Positions 47,351 to 58,325 of a stretch of 64,000 bases of DNA are shown here, in pieces (the stretch's first letter is position 1; every line of letters begins with the position of its first letter). Source of the stretch: Styela clava (taxonomy: Eukaryota > Chordata > Ascidiacea > Stolidobranchia > Styelidae). Location of the stretch: contig NC_135262.1 in the NCBI RefSeq assembly GCF_964204865.1, positions 13,826,001-13,890,000 of the forward strand. Direction: 5' to 3'. The notes beneath the pieces were generated by a model that saw nothing but the letters and a program-made list of their open reading frames with translations, searched no databases and had not been told where the DNA came from. A program made the position numbers and the translations under genes.

Positions 47351-48069
47351 TTAGCTCCCGAGATTAGTTGATCTTCGTCCAGCGTAGTTCTCACAACTGT
47401 TGCAGGTCCAACATTTTTCGACTGTTGTGAGAAGTTTTAAAAGTATTAAATATCTTGTGAGAAAGCAATGTACCAATTCACATGATATGATAGAGACTCT
47501 TTTATAGAGATACTAACGGAATCACTTTAACTAAGGTACAAACACCTGGTACCTGTAATAGGTACAGATATTTCACGTTACATAGTTTTAAGAACATCAC
47601 TACCAAAAAATCACAAGTTAAATAAGTCTGAAGATAAAAAAAAACATACTTTTCCACTTCTTTATGAACTTATTGCATCCTAAGTTTCTCAAATGCTTTG
47701 CATATATTGTGCAAAAACATTTGCATGTGTTCCACTCGTTGCATCTTGAGACAGAATTACGTTTCGAAGATCTTCTAGATTTGGCTTCAGTAGATGAAAT
47801 TGCTAAAATCAATTGAAATATAGCTTAGGCATTTCAGATGTACAAATAGTTTCATGGATTAGAGAAATTATGTTTTGTTTATCTAACATAAATGAAAAAC
47901 AATATTAAAAACATATATATATATATATATATATATATACATTCAAAATAATTCTTTCTATTCGATGTGCAATTTTAGACTTTAAAAATTTATACACATT
48001 CTTTAAAATATTAAACTCACCCAGGAAAAGAACAATCGTTGATAGTAATAAAACTTTGAAGTGCTTCAT
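47351..48069 (-). CDS. Eight-cysteine secreted peptide, intact (3 exons, minus)
   Basis: Minus-strand exons 48021-48069, 47650-47802 and 47351-47421 (donors GTGAGT, GTATGT; introns phase 1) give 90 residues. Signal peptide MKHFKVLLLSTIVLFL. Exon 2 starts with a basic Ser-rich propeptide (TEAKSRRSSKR), then CNEWNTCKCFCTIYAKHLRN and GCNKF. Exon 3 gives KCWTCNSCEN and ends TNLGS. Framework: C-x5-C-x-C-x-C-x11-C-x11-C-x2-C-x2-C. Converges on the 44097 gene. A TATA-like box lies 174 bases upstream of the ATG. Clear paralogue of 58326-59133. Confidence 0.85.
47912..47940. repeat. (AT)n microsatellite
   Basis: About 14 uninterrupted AT dinucleotides inside intron 1 of the 47351-48069 gene. The paralogue at 58326-59133 lacks it. 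Confidence 0.9.
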
Positions 48070-48242
48070 TTCAACAATATTTTATTTTATTTAAAATAAT
48101 TAGTATTGTCTAACGTATACAAATTTTAATAGATTTATTCCATATAATTTGAATGGTCGGTGAACGGTGTTAGCCTGCTTTTTCTGTGCAATATTTGACC
48201 ACTACGCAGTTTTCGAAAGTGGCTGATGCATCGTTACGTTAC

Positions 48243-48254
48243 CCTATTTATACA
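48243..48254 (-). promoter_or_regulatory. TATA box (GTATAAATAGGG)
   Basis: The minus strand reads GTATAAATAGGG followed by TAACG, ~175 bases upstream of the ATG at 48069. Conserved, with its flanks (ATGCATCAGCCA on the minus strand), at 59247-59258. Confidence 0.6.
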
Positions 48255-49564
48255 TTTTTGAATTTTTCTGGGTGATTTTCTCCTAAAACAAATTGTTCGG
48301 TTACTAGCGTCAAAAATGCAAAGTTCAATTCTCATAAGAATAAAACAAACAATCTACAATGTAATTCTCGAATACGCGCCGTGTGGCATGAGAATTTTAA
48401 TTCCATGATAGGTTGGACAAAGAAGAACGGGAACTTGAATATGCCCTCGATCTGCAATTCACATGAAGATTGAGTTATGCACACAAATATATTTTAATGA
48501 AAAATTTTGAATATAGAGCACAATACTTTGTAATAAACATACCTAGAGAGTCAAATTTACTGAATGTATTTACTAAATTTTGCTTGTAAATTCTTACGAA
48601 AACATGGCTCAGTTCTCAATTTAAGTTAAATATTTTTCATGAGCATCTCCCATTGTTTGGTGAATTCGTGTTGCTGTTTGATTTTTTATTGTATTGTGAT
48701 TCTTAATTGTTTAAAACTAGTAAAATAAACGATATGAAAAAAAACTTCTTGGTGGATTTCAAGACTGCTAAATTTAAATAAATAAATAATTTAGAGAAAA
48801 ATTTATTCAAAATTGCTTTGAAAATGGATGGAGATTGTTAATCTTTATTGTATGCAGTCCTTGTGAATGCCAACAAGAATGCTTGAACGAGATAATATTA
48901 AAGTTATCAGTAAAAATAACATGATTTCTTTCAACGAAATAGTAAGTATATTTGTGAGCTTTTCTTCGATCTAACAAAAGCTATCTCATTCAAGCATTCT
49001 TGTGGCGAGTACAACATACGGATCCGAAATAGAAAGTAAACAAGGAGAAAGGACCTGCAGTTCAATACACAATATCCGAGACCCCTTTGTTTGATTAGTC
49101 ATCATATGAGTATGTGGTAGAGAGCAGTTAAACACAAACATTACGAAAGCGTTACTCCAAGCACATAGTCTGCGACCTTGACTTTTTGCTGTTCATTATT
49201 CAAGAGTAAAATATTAGCTTGTAATGCTATTACTATCGTATTGGAACTCTCTGTTTATATAGGTTATTTCTGATAACAAGAATCAGAATAAAGATTGGGG
49301 CATTTTTAAGACGCGATCATTATATAAATAAAACGCTTTTAAACTTGAATAGATGATAAAAATACCAAAATGAAATATATGTTTAGACCACTAAATTCGG
49401 ATAATCACTTCCAATTTTTGTTTCGAGATTTCCTCGAGGTAACGAAATTCGATATACACCTTTGATCGATTATACACGTTGTTATGAAGTGACTAATACA
49501 TTAGTAATTTTGATTACATAAATCAGATGGCAATGTGATAAAAGTTGCTTAACTATTCAACGCA

Positions 49565-49900
49565 AGGAAGTAGATGGCGATCGGAGACCGCCGAATTATC
49601 GATCTTCCGTACCGGTCATCACCAGCCCCACAAAGTCGAAGCGGCGTGTAACCAAAATGGGTAGACGCTCCACATCGCAGACAGGGCATTGTAACGCTCA
49701 CAATCGTTCGCGGCAAAAAGTTAGGAGATCCCCGAAACAGAAACTGCGGTTTCGATTTCTTCGCTCTGACTCAATAGCGACACCGCGTTTGGAGCAATTT
49801 GGAGCAGATTCAACCTCGCTTTTGTGAGATATCGCGTAGCATACAAAAGGGTCAAACAGACAAATACCTATCAACATACTTATCGAGATCGATAAGTAAA
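49565..49900 (-). repeat. Dispersed repeat, copy 3 (reverse)
   Basis: The minus strand carries CGCGATATCTCACAAAAGCG and the AAACTGCAG-like and CCGATCGCC blocks of the 10300-10685 repeat. It marks the boundary between duplication units I and II. Confidence 0.7.
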
Positions 49901-50452
49901 AAGGGAGTAATGCCCAAATATATAATAAAGTACGATCCATAGGTACACTGCGGGTCCAATAATGGCGTTACTTTTATACCAGTATTGTTTTGTGAAATTA
50001 TATTTTTCATCCGTTGACGAAAGCACAAGGAATAGGAGTTATTCGACGGCAAAGGAATATATTATGTTATTTTGTGATGATTTTGATTTAGTATTGTTAC
50101 ATAGTATTGGGATTCAAATTCCAATTGAATGTTAAATGTAACTAAACTATTAGAAAACACTCCATTTGAAAGTATCCATGAACATTGTCATTTGAAGCAT
50201 TATTTCTCAATGATGTCTTCAAAAAGAAGATGCAATGCCATTGATCTTTGGAATTTTTTAATCGATGATGTATTGCCAAACAACCGTAATAATTTTATGT
50301 AGTAATTATATTGCAGATTGTTTGATTGAGTGATATTTTTATTACCTTTGATTTGTTAAAATGAAATCGGAACATCGTAAGTTTCACGCAGGATTTTAAT
50401 AAAAAGCTTTTTGTTATCTTAACGCTGAGTAAGTATAACAACAATAAAATAA

Positions 50453-51532
50453 AGTCTGCAATTCTAATATTTTATCTGCTTGTTCTCGGTAAGACTCTTA
50501 TTTGTTTATTAATTCTTTGGTAGGTACCACAACTCATTGAAATATATCTTTTTATCGAACTTTATTCTAAATCGAACTTAATTTTAATGAATTTTATTGG
50601 ACACAGATCGTATTGGTATTATTCAATGTCACATCTTTTATTTATATATATCTTTAACTTGGTTCTGTAGTATTATGTGCAGTAGATTTTTTACATTACA
50701 AAATGCAGTGTGGATTAGGGGAGGACACGGAAGTGGATAGTTCCAAATGCTGAACCCACTTTCACACATTGAGTCAATTGTCCGATAAAGTTCTTTTTTG
50801 TAAATGGTTTCTTATATCGTTGTTATGTGCGTTTCTCTCAATTAATTAAATTCTTCAATTAAATTCTCACTTTGTGTAGATTTCATAAGTCCTTAGAAAG
50901 GCTGTCTCTTAGTCTTAACTCCCCTCCTCTCTTAACAATGGGACTGAATAGTTTGTGGAAAAACTAAGTGAAGCGTTCCAAACAGTTATTTCGAGATGTT
51001 TGATAGAAAAAATTCCAGTAAAAACAGACAAAAACTGTTATCATGAAAAGCGCGAAAATGTTCATCTATGGCAAATATGGTAAATACTTTAAATACCTTT
51101 GCACATTTATCAGCATTTTTATGATAGCAGTGGCATTGAGTGCTATTGTTGTTAAGTCGAATTTCTCCATACAACGACATATGATTAATTTGCGAAATGG
51201 AGTATATTTAGTCAGATAAGATTTATTTAATGGCCATGACAAATGTACCAAATATTTATTGAATCTGTAGTATAAAATAAATGCGCTACTTGTTCATTTC
51301 GTAACATTTTTTATGATGAAGCGACTAATAAATAAATTTGTTGAACCGAGCATTCTATTAGAAAATGTTTTTCAGATATGTATTACTTAGTTGAATAAAT
51401 AATATAGCAAATTCTTGCTTAAAACAATGCTTATGTTATTTACTTGCAGGTGACAAATGCTGGGAATGCATTGATCATTGAAATACCTGGACTTTCAGAA
51501 CTTCTAGTGGACTTGCTGGCTGAAAGTTATAT
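50453..51532 (+). pseudogene. Dead copy of the 44097 peptide gene
   Basis: Exon 1 (50450-50489) is recognisable (YLLVL-type end, GTAAGA donor), but its start codon is ATA instead of ATG. The whole cysteine-rich exon 2 is deleted: the sequence jumps at about 51072 from intron 1 to the GTAAATAC donor of exon 2. Exon 3 (about 51452) has TGA in place of the third exon-3 Cys, stopping after KCWECIDH. Three independent lesions show it is a pseudogene. Confidence 0.9.
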
Positions 51533-52807
51533 TTTAATTAACTGTTATTCATAATTGCCATTGCTATTCATTGAATGAAAATAATGATTTATTTGAAAAT
51601 GTTGAGAACTATCATTGCAATGTATGCTCATTTTGATATATTATATTCTTCTGCTTTGAATTTGTAATTTTAAATCTCATATTTAAATTTTTTTGCGAAC
51701 GAAAAGAACGCTAACTGATATCTAAAATAAGCAAACTCAACTAAAATTTAGCGCAAATGTCACGATTTTGGTGAATTAAAATTGTACTTTTATTTGCAAT
51801 AAGAACATCTTTTGCTTTTATGAATAAGTTAGAATATACTTGTATTGAGATATTTTTGTTCTAGCTGTAGATAGGCTTCTGGCGCAATTTTTTCATGCAA
51901 TGATGGTTTAACTGACTTATATCGATAGTAACAAAGCGTCAATATTATCGTTCTAGAATAGGCTACTTTCAAAGCATGTGAACTTTCAGTAATATTTTGT
52001 GAAATATGAATTTTAATATTTCTCCGTTTCCGTATTACATCTCACGGATAGCATTGCATTTGGTTTTTTGAAGTTAGGTATTAGATTAAGTTAAAGCGTA
52101 CATAGGGACATACATACACTTTCTAGAATGAGGGAACCTATTGTTGGTGAGTTCGAAACAAAAGAAGAACCCGTTGTTAAAATTCTGAATCCCAATAATG
52201 CGGACAGGGTGGTCCAAAGTTGTCGGCTCCGGAAGCCACAAAATTAGTTTTGCATTGTTTGCGGGCACAATAGTGCCAAGAATATGTAAACAGTGCAACA
52301 CAAAACAAACGCTATGATCAGTATTTGTCATTTAACAAGATAAAATATGCAAAAACCACAAAAGAAGTCAAAAAACCTGCGAACGTCTTTCTATATTTAC
52401 ATTTATTGTAAGATTTCAAACTCTTCATAACGGAAAAAGTGCTTTCTCATATGTAAGTGTTTTCAAACATCGATAGGATTTTCAAAGCAAAATCTTTATT
52501 TTAAAAAATGTTCATTGCTCACAAGATTCCAAAATGCCGTTTCAAATTATATTCTTTTGTCACCGACACAACATGCCGATATATCAAGCAAGAAGCATTG
52601 TGGTATTTTCCCTCCCGAGTTCAGTTGAAAATCTCTTTGAATTCGTCAGCTTTTTTTTAAACTTATGTTTACAAATTACTTCAGAATGATAAATTACCAA
52701 ATGTGAGGTACAGGAGGGTAGTTACTAAATTTTCTGACATGAAAGCAGCATTTTTTGTAACATTGTTTATTAAGCTAGTTGCGAGAAACACCTGGCATTA
52801 ATCACGT

Positions 52808-53113
52808 TGTTAGGGCATAACATTAATATAATATATTGTTTTCACGCATAGCCAACATAAGCTATAATAGAATGCGCATTCGATTTTTTGTTTTTTATGA
52901 TGCCAAAATTGTCAGCATATTGTAGTAATATTGTGTTAATTACTTTAGATCAGTTTGTTCACATCATTGATTACTTTGTCTACACCTATAATTGCTGCAC
53001 CTATTTAGTCTGGTATTGTTTACTGGTCACTTATGTTTTGTCTGTGTTAAAGTAAGGAGCTAATAAACTCCGTGTTAAGTTAATGTTTATCTGCATTCTT
53101 GGGAATCAGTACA
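52808..53113 (+). mobile_element. Probable 5' LTR, 306 bp
   Basis: Starts TGTTAGGG, ends AATCAGTACA (TG...CA). Contains AATAAA at 53062 and is followed at once by TGGCGTTATCGG, suitable as a tRNA primer-binding site. A gag-like ATG lies 21 bases beyond the LTR. No 3' LTR was found, so the limits are inferred. Confidence 0.5.
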
Positions 53114-53134
53114 TGGCGTTATCGGCTTGTTAAA

Positions 53135-53728
53135 ATGGATTTATCTAACCTGAATTTTGTCGCTGGTCTAACAGAAATAGATATTGCTGCTCTTCAAGTA
53201 GATGAGCTTATACAAGCCTTGGAAACTTTGGGTATTTCAGCACAAAAGTCTGAGGATAAAGTTATGTTAGCATTCGCAATGAAAGCAGAGGTCGACAAGA
53301 GAAAAGAACATAAAGTCAAACCTGCCACGGTAGAAGCTCCATATGCATTCGCCGAGATGCTTGCACAAGCCATTGCCAAAACACAAGCTACTGCAAAGCA
53401 AAGTGAGGCAATAGTCGCGGATAAGGCAATAGTAGGCCAATTCGCAATAGTAGGTCAGGCCAAGAGGCAATAGTAGGCCAAACATGAATCTTTTTCTGAT
53501 TTTGTAGTACGTGTGCGAAAATCAGCGGACGCTGCAGAGGCAAGAGAGATTAATCTTGACGATCTTCTTGCAACTATTATCATTAGTGGACATGACGATG
53601 ACAATATTCGGGCAGAAATCTTGGCGAAAAGACCACATTTAAATCTCGCAGAAGTCATAGAACTTTGCACAGCCAGAGAACTGGCGCTTAATTACCGACC
53701 AAAAAGAATGCCTGATAACAATTTAGAT
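53135..53728 (+). pseudogene. LTR-retrotransposon gag-like fragment
   Basis: From ATG 53135: DLSNLNFVAGLTEIDIAALQ, a short helical N-terminus, then an Ala/Gln-rich stretch interrupted by two in-frame TAG codons at 53471-53476 within three small repeats of GCAATAGTAGGCC. It continues in the same frame with DFVVRVRKSADAAEAREINL, IIISGHDDDNIRAEILAKR and LNLAEVIELCTAREL, like the end of Ty3-type Gag capsids. The frame is cut by the inner hAT insertion at 53729 and resumes at 57816. Shorter than usual Gag, with no protease or polymerase. Confidence 0.6.
53721..53728. repeat. Target-site duplication, left (ATTTAGAT)
   Basis: ATTTAGAT directly before CAGGGGTGTGCAACC; repeated exactly at 57816-57823. 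Confidence 0.93.
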
Positions 53729-53849
53729 CAGGGGTGTGCAACCTTTTTCGCAGGCGGGCCAAATATCAATACCCGGGTTAAACCGCGGGCCGCACCTATA
53801 TTTCACACAGGCTTTCTATTAGTTGCAGGCACAAAATAGTGTCTTTTTG

Positions 53850-53860
53850 TTATTGATCTC
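53850..53860. repeat. LINE target-site duplication, TTATTGATCTC (left)
   Basis: 11 bases TTATTGATCTC next to the T19 tract, repeated at 57312-57322 at the LINE's truncated 5' end. Confidence 0.9.
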
Positions 53861-54341
53861 TTTTTTTTTTTTTTTTTTTGCCAAATATCATTCCATAGCC
53901 AATGTGGACATTTTTATCTTATAATTTTTGTAAGTCAATACATTGATTATGAATAATTTGGTTTCGGAGATTTGTTTTGGAAGACAATCGCATGTTTTGC
54001 ATTCCAGTGAATTGCAATATGAATAATATAGTTTTACCATACAGATACAATAAATACATTTATATACACAAGTATTATATTTCCATCCATTTTTGATAGT
54101 CCATTGTTTATCATAAGTCCATTTGATTTGACAGTTGTCCATAACGCCACCATAGTGCAGAAACATAGTTATATATTTTAGATTAGCATGGAAAAACAAG
54201 ATACATTGAAAAATTAGACAGGGAATTTGAAAAGCCCATCATGCTGTTAGGATTTTCCTATTTCCCTGACTATGTTAACACTTGACCTAAATATAAATGT
54301 GACCCATAAACCTATACAAATCCACACTTAATCAAATATAA

Positions 54342-54885
54342 TCAAACCATTATCGATTTTTGAAGGATTTCATCTATAGTTTCATCAAGAAATAAATTTT
54401 CTTGATCACAGCTCGGCTTTAATTTAATGATGCCTATGAGTTTGCATTTGAGAATAGCCCTCATGTTGCACTGCATCTGATAAACCTCATCGTATTTAAC
54501 ACTATTTCTGAATTCCCAAATCGTTGACTTTGCACAATTTATAATTAATAGTTCAACTTCACTTTGAATATTATTGAAAATTATTTTATCATAATTATTT
54601 TTATCCAAATTACACCATTCCCCAAAATCGGAAACCCATTCACAATAACAAAATAAATGCATGCATGTTTCTTCATATTCATTGCAAAATACACACAATC
54701 CATTTTCATTGTTAAACCAATCTTTCAATTTGTCCCCTGTTGGTAGGCCATTATGCGAAATTTTCCAAGTTAATATTTTGTAGTTGTTAGGAATTTCACC
54801 TTGCCAAATCTTTGACCAATCAATTGGCGTATTTAGATTAAATTTTTGTTTAATGTAATTATCATGTCGTGTAGCAATTTTTTTT
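54342..54885 (-). pseudogene. LINE ORF2 C-terminal zinc-finger region
   Basis: The minus strand reads IDWSKIWQGEIPNNYKILTW, then KISHNGLPTGDKLKDWF, then GLCVFCNEYEETCMHLFCYC, the CCHC-type zf-RVT motif near the end of L1/Tx1-like ORF2, and ends at a stop at 54342. Separated from the rest of ORF2 by inserted repeat DNA. Confidence 0.85.
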
Positions 54886-55470
54886 ATTTAATTTTATTTT
54901 TGAATAATGTACTTATTGTTTTGGTAGTTAGGTTTTCCGACTCAATATACCTGTGTAATCCAGGTCTGTTTTTGGACACGAAATGGACATAACGATCGTT
55001 TCAATATTATGTTGTTGTTGTTGTTGTTCTTGTTCTTGTTCTTTGACACGTTTTTAAAAAGTCGATTTTCTCTTCGAATACTGGACCAATTGCTTTGAAA
55101 TTTTCAGTGGTTAAAGATTGATTTTTTCGCTAGAAGGCTATTACTTTTATTTATTTCAAAATTTTGCGTGAATTCTATAAAATTTGATATTTCGTCTAAA
55201 ATTCTGCTGTATTATTTTTTATCCATGGGAACACGGATTTTAGTCAGTGTCATGACTGGCTGTACGTTTTGATTCTGCAAAATTCTTGCTACTGGAAATT
55301 CAGAACTTTTTTGAGGGTACCGGTAGCGTCAAAGGTACCGGTAAGGACTGATTCGCTCTGGTCTAACGTGTCCATATATTTGTGCGTAGCTCTCTTCTCT
55401 GTTATAATATGATTATTTGCTAAAATTTCTTTCTAACTTAAAGGCAAATTGTTCCAAACTTGATGAATTT
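54885..55470 (+). repeat. Dispersed GGACCAATTGCTT repeat, copy 4, inside LINE
   Basis: TTTTTGGACACGAAATGGAC, a (TTG)n tract near 55012, TACTGGACCAATTGCTTTG and CGCTAGAAGGCTATT match copies at 12.3, 28.5 and 40.5 kb. It interrupts LINE ORF2. Confidence 0.7.
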
Positions 55471-55485
55471 CAAAAGAACATCTAT

Positions 55486-57311
55486 TTAAATAAAAAAGCT
55501 TTCTCTGGTTATTCTGATTATATCAACCGAGTATATTTTATTTGTTAAAGTTTGTAGGGCATTATCTAAAATATCTGCGACAGAGATGACTTTCGATTGA
55601 ATCCATTTAGATGAAAAAGTAAAATTTTGACCCTGAATTAATGGATTATACCATAATATTTCCTCTTTTACTTCACTGACATTCAATGGATAATTTCTTT
55701 CCAATTTCAAGTCCTTGAAAGAATTTACTATAGTGGTATAGAAATTTGGTATTGCTGTTGTTTTTTCAATTCTTACCAACAAGTGTAAGCTTTCCAAATT
55801 ATCATTAGTCAAAATATTACAATATGCATTAATAAAGTATCTTGCTCTTCTACTCCATGGTCTATTTTAATTTTTGGCACCTGTAAGGCTTTCAACTGGC
55901 TTCTAAGGTCCATCATATTTAATCCCCCTTTACTGTACCCTCCTGTTGTAATTTGTCTAGCTACCAGCTGCGTTTTATTGTTCCAAATAAAATTCCAAAT
56001 GATGGATTCTATTTTTCTAACAAATATTTCTGGCATAATCTCATAGTTGGCTATATGCCACAGTTTAGATAACATTAATGTCTTGACAATTAAAATTTTT
56101 CCTATCATTGATCAATTTCTAGCTCTCCATAAATTTACTACACTCTGAATAGAATTTGTGATTTTTACCCAGTTTTTATCTCGTGATACTACACTGTTCC
56201 CTATGAATGTTCCTAGAATTTTTAACTCTTGTTTGATCTGGATACCTCTATATGATGGTCCTATATTATAATGTTTGGCTGAACCACACAACATAATGTT
56301 ACTTTTGGCCATGTTTATTTTTGAATCTGTCGCTTTTTCAAATCTATCCATTACTTTTAAAACCTCATCTATCGAGGTTAAATTCTCAACTGTCACTATA
56401 GTATCATCAGCAAATCCCTTGTATTTCTCTCTTGATCCTGTGCAATTCCTTAATCCTATAATTCTATTATTGCATTTGATGTTGCATGCTATCATTTCTG
56501 ACATTAATATATATAATAAGGGAGCTAGTGGACATCCTTGCCCTACTCCACGTGCAATATTGAATTCGTTTGAAAGAAAACCATTGGGTAAAATTTTAGC
56601 CCTGGTGCTGTTAATAAGAGTATATACCCATTTTCGAAAAAAGTTACCAAAATCCATCTTTTTTTAATAATCTAAGTAGCAACTGTCGATCAACTGTATC
56701 ATAGGCTTTTTTCTGGTCATGTCCTAATATTATTAGAGATTGGTTTTGTTTATTTGCCCAAAAGATATCATCTCTTATTGTTAACAGATTCTCGTGAATC
56801 ACCCTCCCTTCAATAAAGCCTGTTTGATCATTATTTATTAAATCTGGTAGAACTTTTTTCAACCTTATGGCCAGGACTTTTGCAATTAATTCATATTCAA
56901 AATTTAGTAGTGTAATTGGTCTCCAATTTTTTAATTCATGTTTATCACCTTTTCTGTATATTAGAGTTATCAGGCCTAAATTTGTGCTTCGAGACAACCA
57001 TAATTGTTCATGGTAGCTTTTATATATCAAAAGTAGAATTCGGCGTAAATATTTCCAGAATTTGGAATAAAATTCACGAGTTAGTCCATCCAAACCCGGA
57101 GACTTATTTGATTTCATTTGTTTCAAAGCACTATCTAGCTCACTTTCTGTTATTTGACTATCCAATTCTATTTTCTGGCTATTTGTTATTCTTTGTTGAA
57201 AATTATTTATTATTGTTTCTTGGTATTCATTGTCCAAATTTTCCCGTTTTTGGTATAGGTTTTGGTAAAACATCACTTGTTCGTTTTGAATTTCTTTACA
57301 TGGATGAACCA
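55486..57311 (-). pseudogene. LINE ORF2 reverse transcriptase, broken
   Basis: From 57311 downwards: MKSNKSPGLDGLTREFYSKF, YRKGDKHELKNWRPITLLN, NDQTGFIEGR and GHDQKKAYDTVD (motif A); a frame slip at a T7 run near 56660; GVGQGCPLAPLLYIL (motif B); YKGFADDTIVTVE (motif C, FADD intact); LKILGTFIG. An in-frame TGA at 56109-56111 interrupts RN-SMIGKILIVK, and a further frameshift lies near 55810. Catalytic Asp residues are still present but the protein is broken. Motifs fit the L1/Tx1 group. Confidence 0.92.
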
Positions 57312-57322
57312 TTATTGATCTC
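57312..57322. repeat. LINE target-site duplication, TTATTGATCTC (right)
   Basis: Exact match to 53850-53860. Confidence 0.9.
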
Positions 57323-57815
57323 ATGGTCCTTACAGAAATGATGAGTTGAAACGCATTAAGTTCTTAGAACAGTAATTTAAAGATATATATTGTTGCACCC
57401 AATTTAAACGAATTCAGTGAGAAATTTTCTGCTGGATTCTTTTCTCGACTACTTTTATCCAAATTTGCTTAAATGGAAGTGCTACCAATTCGATGCGACG
57501 CCCATTTTAGAACAAAAATAGATTACCGAAAAGTGCCACATTTGAAGCCATGACTTTTTCAAATGTGGGAAGTAACTTGATTGAGAAGTTTTTAGTGAAA
57601 TGCACCAAGTTTAATTTCCAAATAATTTGCTGTCAAATCTTATTCTAGGTTCGATTTAGACAACATCAACTGATAGGCTGGACCCAAAACTCATTTAGCT
57701 ATTTTATCTTTTAATGTTAAAATTTTTCAAACTGCTATTCAGTTGCCTCCGCGGGCCGCACAATTTACCATTGCGGGCCGCATTTGGCCCGCGGGCCGCG
57801 CTTTTCACACCTCCG

Positions 57816-57940
57816 ATTTAGATTGTCAAGCGCACCATTCAACTTTGCTAGTTACCTCAGCTAGCCATAGCACTAGTCAATTCAGTGACATTAGTGATGT
57901 AACTATATGTCGAAAGATTTTCTTTTTAATTTTATGACGA
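57816..57940 (+). pseudogene. Continuation of gag-like frame beyond hAT insertion
   Basis: After the second ATTTAGAT, the frame begun at 53135 goes on as LDCQAHHSTLLVTSASHS and SQFSDISDVTI to a TGA at about 57935. Removing the hAT element and one target duplication would restore continuity, so the insertion postdates the gag fragment. Confidence 0.55.
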
Positions 57941-58194
57941 AACAACACCAAATGCGATTTTTCGATTACTCTTCGAATGCGACGCGGGCCAAAGATGATG
58001 AAGCTGAGGGCCACATTCATCCCGCGGGCCTGGGTTTGGGACACCCTGGTCTAACATAACTCACCCAACATATTCATACTATATGGTTAAGATGACTATA
58101 GCGCTATACTAATTACTATAAGATTTCCTAAATTGATGTGGACCGAATACCCATATCTGACTCGACATATACAAAGAAAATATCTAAGCTCCAT

Positions 58195-58200
58195 TTTATT
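58195..58200 (-). terminator. Poly(A) signal AATAAA
   Basis: Minus-strand AATAAA 126 bases after the stop of the 58326-59133 gene, in the same position as in its paralogue. Confidence 0.65.
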
Positions 58201-58325
58201 AAATATTACACGTTGTGCCTTTAGCTTAAACATGAAAATAATTCAAAGCTCCGACACTCTGGATTTGTTTATCAAGCACTTCTAGTCTGTTGTTTCTTGC
58301 TTCATTTCGTGTGTGTTTTGTATAC

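Larger units (their letters stand above)
43620..49560. repeat. Segmental duplication unit I (convergent peptide gene pair)
   Basis: Contains the + gene at 44097-46237 and the - gene at 47351-48069. Flanking blocks (43620-44090, 46700-47350, 48080-48600, 49040-49560) each recur in the same order in unit II (50010-61560) and, as far as the window goes, in unit III (61950-64000). Confidence 0.85.
53861..57311 (-). mobile_element. 5'-truncated L1/Tx1-like LINE, minus strand
   Basis: A T19 tract at 53861-53879 is the poly(A) tail read on the other strand. The 5' end stops inside the coding region at 57311. An 11-bp target duplication encloses both. These are the hallmarks of target-primed reverse transcription with 5' truncation. 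A further repeat copy is lodged within it at about 54885-55470. Confidence 0.92.
53729..57815. mobile_element. Inner hAT element (non-autonomous) carrying a LINE
   Basis: Ends CAGGGGTGTGCAACC and, reverse-complemented from the right, CGGAGGTGTGAAAAG. GCGGGCCGC-rich subterminal repeats lie on both sides. Perfect 8-bp duplication ATTTAGAT. Without the LINE the element would be ~630 bp. It splits the gag-like frame. Confidence 0.9.
52205..58048. mobile_element. Composite insertion bounded by hAT-like ends
   Basis: The left end CAGGGTGGTCCAAAG and the right end (reverse complement CAGGGTGTCCCAAAC) interrupt sequence that is continuous in unit I. No clean 8-bp duplication is visible at the outer ends, so the outer element may be a deletion product. 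It contains an LTR/gag fragment, an inner hAT element and a LINE. Confidence 0.65.

Noticed and set aside
56275-57341. Plus-strand frames of 130-141 codons
   Set aside because: Antisense shadows of LINE reverse transcriptase motifs on the minus strand.
52205-58048. 8-bp target duplication for the outer hAT-like element
   Set aside because: The flanks AATGCGGA and GTCTAACA do not match; comparison with unit I suggests small deletions at the edge.
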